NCBI GenBank assembly: GCA_041577935.1
Contig: JBFGIA010000028.1
Coordinates: forward strand, 1-23,878
Direction of reading: 5' to 3'
DNA length: 23,878 nt
Origin: CAMYLR01 sp041577935
GTDB lineage: Bacteria > Gemmatimonadota > Gemmatimonadetes > JACCXV01 > JAHWKZ01
Each line of letters starts with the position of its first letter. Position 1 is the first letter of the stretch. The notes beneath the pieces were generated by a model. That model made no database searches. It was not told the DNA's origin and saw only the letters and a program-made list of their open reading frames with translations. Positions 15,431 to 22,532 of the stretch are shown one piece after another. Position numbers and translations under genes: made by a program.

Positions 15431-15850
15431 ATGATCTCCCGAACGAGCGAATACGGCTTGCGAGCGACTCTCTATCTGGCGCGGCAACCCGACGACCGGC
15501 TGGCTTCGGCGGCAGAGATCGCCAAAGCTCTCTCGGTCCCATCCAACTACCTCTCCAAGCTCCTCCACACACTGAGCAAGAACGGCATCCTCGAGGCCGA
15601 GCGCGGGCCCCGCGGCGGTTATCGCCTCGCCGTCCCGGCGACCGAGCTGCCATTGGCCAGCGTGGTCGAGCCATTTCAGGACCTGCGCCCCGAACGCGCG
15701 TGCCTGCTCGGTCGAACAAAGTGTCTAGACCAGAACCCATGTGCAGCGCACGAACGGTGGAAGAGCGTCTTCGAAGTAGTGAGCTCGTTCTTTGACGAAA
15801 CGATGATCGCGGATCTGCTGGAGTCCCCGACTCCAGCGCGCACTGAGTAA
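15431..15850 (+). CDS. Rrf2 family Fe-S transcriptional regulator
   Basis: 139-aa regulator of the Rrf2 family (IscR, NsrR, RsrR). The N-terminal winged helix is typical: ISRTSEYGLRATLYLA, then SAAEIAKALSVPSNYLSKLLHTLSKNGILEAERGPRGGYRLA-type sequence (residues 26-67). Three cysteines in CLLGRTKCLDQNPC (spacing C-x6-C-x5-C) match the Fe-S cluster loop of the family, where E. coli NsrR and IscR have similar three-Cys loops. NsrR senses nitric oxide and IscR senses Fe-S status. It sits between the two respiratory operons and probably controls both. The ATG at 15431 has no Shine-Dalgarno sequence. NO sensing is inferred from the neighbouring enzyme, not from the sequence alone. Confidence 0.92.
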   Translation: MISRTSEYGLRATLYLARQPDDRLASAAEIAKALSVPSNYLSKLLHTLSKNGILEAERGPRGGYRLAVPATELPLASVVEPFQDLRPERACLLGRTKCLDQNPCAAHERWKSVFEVVSSFFDETMIADLLESPTPARTE

Positions 15851-15870
15851 CCTGCGAGGGAGGCGCACAG

Positions 15871-16023
15871 ATGGAAGAGCATCCGGACCGGATCCCATTG
15901 GGACAGCGCATCTTCGACAACCCGTTCTTGCTGCTGATCCTGGGTCTCCTCACGACGGTCGTTTTCTACACCGCGTGGGGGCTACTCGAGATGATGACGA
16001 TGACCGAAGCCCCGCTTCCCTGA
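15871..16023 (+). CDS. 50-aa membrane peptide, candidate small subunit of the haem-copper enzyme
   Basis: Short gene with an excellent ribosome binding site (GAGGGAGG at 15856-15863, seven bases before the ATG). The peptide begins MEEHPDRIPLGQRIFDNPF and continues into one hydrophobic helix (LLLILGLLTTVVFYTAWGL, about residues 20-38), ending in a short acidic and Met-rich tail. It lies 20 nt upstream of the CuA subunit gene on the same strand. Small single-helix subunits (such as subunit IIa of ba3 oxidase) are known in B-family enzymes, so a structural role is plausible. No sequence family was recognised. Confidence 0.78.
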   Translation: MEEHPDRIPLGQRIFDNPFLLLILGLLTTVVFYTAWGLLEMMTMTEAPLP

Positions 16024-16043
16024 AAGACAAGGAGGGCCGCTGA

Positions 16044-16616
16044 ATGCACAACGCGCTTGAGCCACCGAAAGGCGTGTGGTGGAAGCCCGCCGGACGGTCC
16101 GAAAAGCTGTGGGTCACGATCTCTTTCGTTTGGTGTCTCGTGCTGTTTGCCATGATGCCGCTCTGGCACATCAAGGGCGGTCAGAACGTGGCCGGCCAAC
16201 GGTATCACGTCGACCCAGACGCTTTCGAGCAGCGAACAGTGGAGTTCGTGGAGGAGTACACCGTCGGCGAGGACCGCGGGGTCCCAATCGTCGAGCCACC
16301 GGCAGGGAGCGACATCTACCTGCTCGCCAGAATGTGGAGCTGGTGGCCGATCCTCAAGTTACAGAAGGACACCGAGTACACGCTGCACCTCTCATCGCTC
16401 GACCTCAACCACGGCTTCAACCTTTACCCACTGAACATCAATCTGCAGGTCGTTCCCGACTACGACTACGCGTTGCGGATAACACCAAACGCAGCGGGTG
16501 AATTGCGAATCGTCTGCAATGAGTTCTGCGGCATCGGTCATCACGCGATGATCGGCCGGATGATCGTTGTCGACGAGACACAGGAAACCGTGACTTACGC
16601 CGGGAGCGAACGATGA
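16044..16616 (+). CDS. haem-copper enzyme subunit II with CuA site
   Basis: 190-aa subunit that receives electrons from a cytochrome c or similar donor. One transmembrane helix (about residues 24-42, as in B-family subunit II) anchors a periplasmic cupredoxin domain. All CuA ligands are visible: His123 (SLDLNHGF) and C158, E160, C162, H166, M169 in CNEFCGIGHHAM. Two Trp and Met residues near 97-101 (MWSWW) resemble the electron-entry aromatic patch. Strong ribosome binding site AAGGAGG upstream of ATG 16044. It overlaps the subunit I gene by 4 nt (ATGA). Because subunit I lacks the oxidase tyrosine, this is better described as subunit II of a CuA-type oxidase or nitric oxide reductase than simply CoxB. 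Confidence 0.92.
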   Translation: MHNALEPPKGVWWKPAGRSEKLWVTISFVWCLVLFAMMPLWHIKGGQNVAGQRYHVDPDAFEQRTVEFVEEYTVGEDRGVPIVEPPAGSDIYLLARMWSWWPILKLQKDTEYTLHLSSLDLNHGFNLYPLNINLQVVPDYDYALRITPNAAGELRIVCNEFCGIGHHAMIGRMIVVDETQETVTYAGSER

Positions 16617-18151
16617 CTGACGAATTTCGCACCTGCCCCGTCACCAAGCTGCGTGTTCACCATCACGCAGACGGACTCATCAAGGCCAACGCTATCGCCG
16701 CGACGATCGCCTTGGTCGTGGGCGGCATCGCTGCCCTGCTGATCTTGCTGACACGCTGGCAAGTAGTCCACCTACTGGGTCCGGTGTCGTTTTACCGCAT
16801 GCTCACCATTCACGGTATGAGCATGTTGATCTTCTTCATCATTTTCTTCGAAATGGCGGTGCTCTATTTCGCCGGCCCGGTGGTTCTGAACAGCCGGGTG
16901 CCGGCTCCCCGAATCGGGTGGGGTTCTTTTTGGCTTATGGTCGTCGGGGCGCTGATGGTTCAGTGGGCGATGTGGAGTGGGCGCGCCGATGTCATGTTCA
17001 CCTCTTACGTGCCACTCAAGGCACACTGGTCGTACTACCTCGGAATCATCTTCTTCGCTGTCGGGGCGTTAGTGGTCGTCGGCCTCTTCTTCGCCGCGCT
17101 CGTGGTCGCCAAACGAGAGCGAACGTATGAAGGCTCGATCCCATTGGTCACGTTCGGTGGATTGACCGCGGCGATCATCGCCGTCGTCACGCTCGGTCAC
17201 GGCGCCGCGATCTTCGTCCCCACTTTCCTGTGGTCGCTCGGGTTGATGGATGTCGATCCAGGTGTTTACCGGCTCGTGTTCTGGGGTCTCGGCCACCCGG
17301 CGCAACAGATCAACCTCGCGGCGATGGTGGCGATCTGGTACCTGCTGGCCGGATTGACGGTCGGCGGAGTCGTGCTCAACGAAAAGATCAGCCGCGGAGC
17401 ATTCGTGCTCTACATCTTGTTCATCAACCTGGCGTCGGCTCACCACCTGTTGGTCGATCCGATCGCCGGTTCGGCTTGGAAGATGTGGAACACTAGCTAC
17501 GCCATGTATCTGGCCGTTTTGGCGAGCATGATCCACGGCTTCACGATTCCCGCCGGAATCGAAGTCGGTCAACGGCTGCGAGGGGTCACGCAAGGCGTGT
17601 TCGGTTGGCTGCGAAGGGCCCCCTGGGGGGATCCCGGGTTCAGCTCGCTCGCGTTGTCGATCGTGGTGTTCGGTTTTGTAGGCGGTATTACCGGCGTCAC
17701 GTTCGGGACCGCGCAGATCAACCTGATCGCGCACAACACACTGCGGATCCCCGGTCACTTTCACGCCACGGTCGTCGGTGGCACCGCGCTCGCATTCATG
17801 GGCGCCACCTACTACCTGCTGCCATTGATCTTCCGAAAGCAAGTCGCGTTCTGGCCGTTGGCTAGAATCCAACCCTACATCTTCGCGATCGGGATGCTCG
17901 TCTTCACGATGACGATGACATTCGCCGGGACCTTCGGTGTTCCGCGTCGCCACTGGGACATCTCGTTCTCGAGCACCGTCTACGATCTGCAGTACTCACC
18001 GGCGGTCGATCTCATTATGGGGATCATGGCGGTCGGCGGCTTGATCGCTGCTCTCGGCGGACTCATCTACGTCGTGATCACGGTATGGTCGGTCTTCCTT
18101 GGAAGGCCGTTCGAGATGGAATCACCGCTCACAACCCGAGGGGGTGTCTGA
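16613..18151 (+). CDS. haem-copper superfamily subunit I, B-family-like, possible nitric oxide reductase
   Basis: 512-aa catalytic subunit with about 13 membrane helices. Ligands seen: H67 (TIHGMSM) and H384 for the low-spin haem, H382 for the high-spin haem (RIPGHFHATV), and H228, H277, H278 for CuB (GLGHPAQQ and ASAHHLLVDP). The helix VII sequence HHLLVDP and the WKMWNT that follows resemble B-family (ba3-type) oxidases. In oxygen reductases of A and B type the helix VI motif is HPxVY, whose Tyr is cross-linked to His and gives an electron and proton to O2. Here that position is Gln232, and no Tyr is seen six residues before the HH pair where C-type enzymes place theirs. This loss is expected of NO reductases in this superfamily. 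It is coupled to subunit II (ATGA) and to the next 59-aa gene (TGATG). Enzyme class is firm; the NO substrate is inference. Confidence 0.9.
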   Translation: MTDEFRTCPVTKLRVHHHADGLIKANAIAATIALVVGGIAALLILLTRWQVVHLLGPVSFYRMLTIHGMSMLIFFIIFFEMAVLYFAGPVVLNSRVPAPRIGWGSFWLMVVGALMVQWAMWSGRADVMFTSYVPLKAHWSYYLGIIFFAVGALVVVGLFFAALVVAKRERTYEGSIPLVTFGGLTAAIIAVVTLGHGAAIFVPTFLWSLGLMDVDPGVYRLVFWGLGHPAQQINLAAMVAIWYLLAGLTVGGVVLNEKISRGAFVLYILFINLASAHHLLVDPIAGSAWKMWNTSYAMYLAVLASMIHGFTIPAGIEVGQRLRGVTQGVFGWLRRAPWGDPGFSSLALSIVVFGFVGGITGVTFGTAQINLIAHNTLRIPGHFHATVVGGTALAFMGATYYLLPLIFRKQVAFWPLARIQPYIFAIGMLVFTMTMTFAGTFGVPRRHWDISFSSTVYDLQYSPAVDLIMGIMAVGGLIAALGGLIYVVITVWSVFLGRPFEMESPLTTRGGV

Positions 18152-18330
18152 TGTCGTTCTACGGAGTTCCACCGGGCATCACGAATCCGCCTACGCCGCT
18201 ACCCGAAGGAGAGGAACATCACGAGCGGACCACCGGAACACTGGTTCTGGTATTCGTTTTCCTCGCGGCGTTCGCGATTTACTACTTCGTGAACTGGAAC
18301 CTGCTCTCAGCCCTCTGGCAGATCGGGTGA
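18151..18330 (+). CDS. 59-aa single-helix membrane peptide, candidate accessory subunit
   Basis: Small gene whose ATG shares one base with the subunit I stop (TGATG). The peptide has a proline-rich N terminus (MSFYGVPPGITNPPTPLPEG), a short charged stretch, and one hydrophobic helix (about residues 29-48, TLVLVFVFLAAFAIYYFVNW). It ends with GTGA overlap into the SCO gene. Position and topology fit a small structural subunit of the haem-copper complex, comparable in place to CcoQ- or subunit IV-like peptides, but no family was recognised. Confidence 0.75.
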   Translation: MSFYGVPPGITNPPTPLPEGEEHHERTTGTLVLVFVFLAAFAIYYFVNWNLLSALWQIG

Positions 18331-19223
18331 GTCGACGCGGGCCGATTGGTGATAGAGCGCCGCTGATCGCCCTAGCGGCTGTTCTGGCGGTGACCGGTTT
18401 GTGGTGGACGCTCGCCTTGTGGCCGCTCTCCGATGCAGCACCGTCGTGGGTCGAACGGGCGCGCGCCGTCTGTTTTGGAACCACCGAGTCCGGGCTGCCC
18501 GATGCGGCGGGTTGGATCGCGCTCATCGTCCAACCCGGCGTTATGCTAGGAATTGTGTTCTCGATCTGGGGGCGAAGCGTCACTACCGAACTGCGCCAAC
18601 TGGCTCACTCACCGCTCGGCCGCGTCGCGCTCGGAAGCCTGTCGATCGCACTCCTCGGATCGATCGTCTTCGCGGGTTACCGCATCCAGACCGCCGATGC
18701 TGAGGCAATCGAGTGGACCACGGCCGGTCCGATCGATCACGACCTCCTTGGACAGCGCTCGCCAACGCTGCGACTGGTGAGCCAGCACGGTGAGGTGCTC
18801 GACCTGTCCGCTCTTCGTGGCAGCCCGGTTCTCGTCACGTTCGCCTTCGGTCACTGCCAAACCGTCTGTCCGCTGGTCGTGCACGAGGCCTTGGCGGCCC
18901 AGCGTGCGCTCGCGGATCTCGACACCGCATTGGTCGTCGTGACCCTCGATCCGTGGCGTGACACTCCGGCGCGCCTGCGACACATCGCGGCCGCGTGGGA
19001 TCTCGGGACCAACAGCTACATCCTGAGCGGAAGCGTGACCGAGGTGAACCGGACACTTGACGCGTGGCGCGTGCCTCGATCGCGTGACCTACGCACCGGC
19101 GACATCATCCACCCTCCATTGGTGCTGCTAGTCGATCGCGCAGGCACGATCGCCCGCGCAACCCGCGGTGACGCCCGCACGATGGAACAGCTCACCCGCC
19201 GACGCGCACAAGCTGGCCGGTGA
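18327..19223 (+). CDS. SCO family copper chaperone with N-terminal multi-helix extension
   Basis: 298-aa protein. Residues 145-298 form a SCO1/SenC thioredoxin-like domain that delivers copper to CuA or CuB sites: C177-x3-C181 (GHCQTVC) and His262 (DIIHPPLVLLVD) are the copper ligands. The first 120 residues are unusual for SCO: three hydrophobic helices (about 11-33, 60-81, 102-119) and a CFGTTESGLPDAAGW motif between the first two. Start is GTG at 18327, overlapping the preceding stop as GTGA; the frame is open further left but would run through the 59-aa gene. Ends with a GTGA overlap into the next gene. It probably loads copper into the subunit II CuA site. Confidence 0.87.
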   Translation: MSRRGPIGDRAPLIALAAVLAVTGLWWTLALWPLSDAAPSWVERARAVCFGTTESGLPDAAGWIALIVQPGVMLGIVFSIWGRSVTTELRQLAHSPLGRVALGSLSIALLGSIVFAGYRIQTADAEAIEWTTAGPIDHDLLGQRSPTLRLVSQHGEVLDLSALRGSPVLVTFAFGHCQTVCPLVVHEALAAQRALADLDTALVVVTLDPWRDTPARLRHIAAAWDLGTNSYILSGSVTEVNRTLDAWRVPRSRDLRTGDIIHPPLVLLVDRAGTIARATRGDARTMEQLTRRRAQAGR

Positions 19224-19594
19224 CGCCCTGGTGGTCGAAGCGCGTAGTGTCGTCGCCGATCTCTACGCCGAGGGGTTGGTCGACAGCAGGCCCCTATTAC
19301 AACGTTACCACGATCGAGCGCGAGTACTTCGACATGTTCTTCTTCTCGAACCTGAAGTCGTACAAGGGCGCGTTCCACATGAGCCCGGACTACGCCTGGT
19401 GGTACGGCTACGCCGATGTTTTGGGCCACCTCGCCAGGATCCGTGACGAAGCGGACTCGATCAGGGAAGCCGAGGCGACCAGCAAGCGGACCCTGTTCAT
19501 GCTGCTCACCGGGCCACTCATGGTGCTGGCCGTGTTGGCGATAGCGTACCTGGTCTGGCGGGCACGGCGACGGGGTGGGGCTGAAGCCTCCTAG
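19220..19594 (+). CDS. hypothetical membrane protein, last gene of the oxidase-like operon
   Basis: I do not recognise this 124-aa protein. The N-terminal 25 residues are Ser/Arg/Pro-rich, then a Tyr/Phe-rich soluble part (EREYFDMFFFSNLKSYKGAFHMSPDYAWWYGYADVLGHLARI), a short charged helix (DEADSIREAEATSKR), and one hydrophobic helix near the C terminus (about residues 92-112) followed by a basic tail, so most of it would lie on one face of the membrane. The GTG start overlaps the SCO stop (GTGA). An alternative frame overlapping the 5' half (19168-19446) lacks such a coherent design. Only 3 nt separate its stop from that of the convergent peptidase. Confidence 0.65.
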   Translation: MTPWWSKRVVSSPISTPRGWSTAGPYYNVTTIEREYFDMFFFSNLKSYKGAFHMSPDYAWWYGYADVLGHLARIRDEADSIREAEATSKRTLFMLLTGPLMVLAVLAIAYLVWRARRRGGAEAS

Positions 19595-19597
19595 GCC

Positions 19598-21484
19598 CTA
19601 GCGCTCCCACGTGTTGTTCTGTGGGTTGATGTCGCCCCAGTCGGGACCGCCATTGACCGTGATTCGTTCGGCGCGAGCGGGAAGGGTGAGCGTAGCCGCC
19701 GCACGATCGGTTCCGTAAAACGCGTCGACGGGGATGGTGACGGTGTCACTCGCCCCGTCCGCTGTGGTCGCTACGACCACCGCCGGCATCAAGAGATCAC
19801 CGCGCTGGTCGACCGACACAACCACCGTCCACATCTGGCTGTTGCGGTTCTGGTCGACGCCTAGTATCGCCAGGTCACTGGTGCTGGTCGTGTAGATCCA
19901 GTTGTACCAGAACCAACCCAGCTCCATCCCGACTTCATCCTCGATCAAGCGGAAGAAGTCCGCCGGTTGTGGGTGCTTGTACGACCACACCTCGAAGTAA
20001 CGCTTCAACGCCGCGTCGAACGGATCGGCGCCAACCAAACCCCGCAGTGCATTCAACATGACCGCCGGTTTGATGTAGGCGGCGATCCCGAGGGCCGGTG
20101 TTCGCGGATCGTAGTTGTCGGGCGCGATCCCCATCGGCTGCTCCTCGTAGTTCCGGATCGCGGTCGCGTACTGCGCGACGTTCAGGAGTTCGGGCTCGCT
20201 CTCTGGGAAATACTCCCGCTTGCTCAACTGGTTCATAAACGTATCGAACCCCTCGTCCATCCACGCATACCGTCGCTCGTCAGTGCCGACAATCATCGGA
20301 AACCACATGTGGCCCCACTCGTGATCGATGATGTCGAAAAGCGTTTCGCGGTCGGACTCGGGCGCCACGAATATGACCATCGGGTACTCCATGCCGAACA
20401 CCGGTCCCTCGATCGCCGTCGCCGTCGGGTAGGGGTACTCGCCCAGGTACTCGGAGTAGAAAGCGATCGAGTGTCGACTCATGTCGGCAACCTCGCGCCA
20501 TGCCCGGGCGCTGGGCCGATAGAGGGAGTGGATCAACGTGTTGCCGTGGCTGGTGGCGTCCCAAACGAACCGCGGACTCGCTCCCCAGGCAAAATCGCGC
20601 ACGTTCTGGGCCCGAAAGCGCCACGTCAATGAACCGTCGGTGCGCGGCCGGATCGCGGCCACATCGGTAAACTCGGACTCGGCTACGACGTTAACGACCT
20701 CTCCACCTTCACGGGCCAGCGCCAACCGCTCGCGCTGGGTCGCGGTTAACACTTCTTCGGGGTTCAAAAGCGATCCTGTGGCGCCGACGAAGTACGTCGC
20801 CGGAACCGTCAACTCGACATCAAAGTCGCCGTACTCGAGATAGAACTCGCCTTGCCCCAGGTAGGGCATGGTGTTCCACCCATTCACATCGTCGTACACT
20901 GCCAGCCGTGGATACCACTGTGCCAGCAGGTACAGGTTGCCGTCGCGTCCCATCCGATCGGCGCCGCTCTCGGGAACCTCAAAGCTCCAGTCGATGGACA
21001 GCGTCGTCGTGCCACCCGGTGGAATCGGGCTCGCCAAGTCGACCCGCATGAGCGTGTCGTCGATCCGGTGGTCTAGCGCACCGCCTTCGGATGTCACCGT
21101 TGAGATCGTATAACCACCCCCTGGACCTCCCCCACCGAACCGTCCTTCCTGCGGAAACGCCTGTGCGCCGCGGCTCCCGAGCGCGAACAAGTTCTGATCG
21201 AGCTGTACCCAGAGGTACGCCAGCGAGTCGGGTGAGTTGTTGGTGTACGTGATCGTCTCCGACCCTGACACCCGCGAAGCGGCCGGGTCGAGCGTGGCGC
21301 GGATCAGATAATCGACACGCTGCTGCCAGTAGTCGGCTCCCGGTAGACCCGCCCCCGTCCGGTAGCTGTTCGGCGTCGGAAGTGGCGGCGCCTGAAACCG
21401 CTGATCGTCGCCGTTCTGTGGGAACCCCTGCGACGTGAGCGTGACGGTGAGGACCAGCACGCCGAGAGTCGTTCTTGGTATCAC
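19598..21484 (-). CDS. M1 family metallopeptidase (exported)
   Basis: 628-aa zinc peptidase of the M1 (gluzincin) family. It has a signal peptide (about residues 1-22). The active site is complete: HEWGH at 388-392 and Glu411 in WMDEGF, spacing HExxH-x18-E. GMEYP at 364-368 stands where aminopeptidases have the GAMEN motif, so the exopeptidase specificity loop is altered. A Gly-rich run (GGGGPGGG, about 117-124) and a long beta-rich N-terminal domain are as in environmental relatives. Start is GTG at 21484, well supported by AAGGAGGAAAT upstream. Divergent from dppB and near a peptide transporter, so external peptide degradation feeding uptake is plausible. Confidence 0.92.
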   Translation of the reverse strand: MIPRTTLGVLVLTVTLTSQGFPQNGDDQRFQAPPLPTPNSYRTGAGLPGADYWQQRVDYLIRATLDPAASRVSGSETITYTNNSPDSLAYLWVQLDQNLFALGSRGAQAFPQEGRFGGGGPGGGYTISTVTSEGGALDHRIDDTLMRVDLASPIPPGGTTTLSIDWSFEVPESGADRMGRDGNLYLLAQWYPRLAVYDDVNGWNTMPYLGQGEFYLEYGDFDVELTVPATYFVGATGSLLNPEEVLTATQRERLALAREGGEVVNVVAESEFTDVAAIRPRTDGSLTWRFRAQNVRDFAWGASPRFVWDATSHGNTLIHSLYRPSARAWREVADMSRHSIAFYSEYLGEYPYPTATAIEGPVFGMEYPMVIFVAPESDRETLFDIIDHEWGHMWFPMIVGTDERRYAWMDEGFDTFMNQLSKREYFPESEPELLNVAQYATAIRNYEEQPMGIAPDNYDPRTPALGIAAYIKPAVMLNALRGLVGADPFDAALKRYFEVWSYKHPQPADFFRLIEDEVGMELGWFWYNWIYTTSTSDLAILGVDQNRNSQMWTVVVSVDQRGDLLMPAVVVATTADGASDTVTIPVDAFYGTDRAAATLTLPARAERITVNGGPDWGDINPQNNTWER

Positions 21485-21593
21485 ATTTCCTCCTTAACGT
21501 TCAAAGCGAGATATACAATCTCATATCTGGAGCGATCGACGGCACGGACGAATTGCTCCGGCCGGGGCACCATCCCTACGTTTGACGTCCACG
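21485..21593. promoter_or_regulatory. divergent intergenic region with inverted repeat
   Basis: 109 nt between the peptidase GTG and the dppB ATG. It holds the peptidase ribosome binding site and, at 21508-21522, a perfect 5-bp inverted repeat GAGAT-N5-ATCTC set in an AT-rich patch (atatacaatctcatatct). This patch would be the -10 region for either direction, and the repeat is a candidate operator. No convincing -35 hexamer was seen. The remaining 70 nt before dppB are GC-rich and show nothing further, and no strong Shine-Dalgarno sequence. Confidence 0.35.
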
Positions 21594-22532
21594 ATGCTTC
21601 AATACACCCTCCGCCGCGTCGTTCACACGATCCCAGTTCTGCTCGGGGTTCTCATCGTCACCTTCATACTCCTGTACATCGCGCCCGGAGATCCCGTGCT
21701 GGCGATGGTCGGCGAGCGGTTCGATCAGGCGACGATCGATCGACTCCGGGCCGAGCTCCATCTCGACGAACCTGTCTGGAGTCAGTTCTACCATTATGTC
21801 GCCGGTCTGATCCAAGGCGATTGGGGCACATCGTACATCACCGGGCAACCGGTGCTCGACGGGATTATGGATCACTTCCCAAAGACGCTCTACCTGGCAT
21901 CGGTGGCGATGGCCTTCGCCATCCTGACCGGAGTGCTGATCGGCGTCGTGTCGGCGGTCAAACAGTCGACATGGCTCGACGGTTTGGGGATGACCGTCGC
22001 GCTGGTCGGGATTTCGTTCCCGGTCTACTGGGTGGGCCTGATTCTCATCTTGGTGGTCAGCGTCTCGTGGCGCTTGTTGCCGCCGTCCGGTTTTGGCGGC
22101 GGCGCGCTGCCCTACCTCATTCTCCCGGCACTCACGCTGGGGATGCGATCGACCGCCTATATCGCCCGGTTGACGCGCTCGTCGATGCTCGAGGTGATCC
22201 GTCTCGACTACATACGCACCGCTCGCGCCAAGGGTCTCGGCGAGACTCGGGTGATCGGGAAACACGCGCTCAAGGCGGCTTTGATCCCCGTCGTGACGGC
22301 GATCGGACTCGATTTTGGCGCTTACTTGTCGGGTTCGGTGCTCACCGAATCGATCTTCGCTTGGCCCGGAATCGGCCGCTTCGCGCTTAACGCGATCCTC
22401 AAGCGCGACCTGCCGGTGATCCAGGGCACCGTGCTCTTCCTAGCGATCGTATTCGTGCTCGTCAATCTCGCCGTCGACCTGTTGTATGGATACCTGGACC
22501 CGAGAGTGCGGTATGGGCGTGGCGCGAGATAG
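21594..22532 (+). CDS. dipeptide/oligopeptide ABC transporter permease DppB-like
   Basis: 312-aa inner-membrane permease of the DppB/OppB family. Seen: N-terminal helix with RRVVHTIPVLLGVLIVTF, APGDPV, EPVWSQFYHY and GDWGTSY motifs of the family's conserved first loop; a later cytoplasmic EAA loop (YIRTARAKGLGETRVIGKHALKAALIPV-type, about residues 200-225) that contacts the ATPases; and a C-terminal segment ending in YLDPRVRYG. Full family length. The ATG at 21594 is preferred to a TTG at 21582 because the family begins MLxYxLRR. It overlaps dppC by 20 nt. No ATPase gene is in the window. Confidence 0.93.
   Translation: MLQYTLRRVVHTIPVLLGVLIVTFILLYIAPGDPVLAMVGERFDQATIDRLRAELHLDEPVWSQFYHYVAGLIQGDWGTSYITGQPVLDGIMDHFPKTLYLASVAMAFAILTGVLIGVVSAVKQSTWLDGLGMTVALVGISFPVYWVGLILILVVSVSWRLLPPSGFGGGALPYLILPALTLGMRSTAYIARLTRSSMLEVIRLDYIRTARAKGLGETRVIGKHALKAALIPVVTAIGLDFGAYLSGSVLTESIFAWPGIGRFALNAILKRDLPVIQGTVLFLAIVFVLVNLAVDLLYGYLDPRVRYGRGAR

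Noticed and set aside
17069..17953. 294-aa antisense frame opposite subunit I
   Set aside because: It is rich in Asp, Glu, His and Gln with no family motif and lies wholly opposite a clear haem-copper subunit; it is a mirror of that gene's codon use.
19584..19610. Intrinsic terminator between the 124-aa gene and the peptidase
   Set aside because: Only 3 nt separate the stops, and the CCTAGGCCCTAG sequence forms no stable stem followed by a T run.
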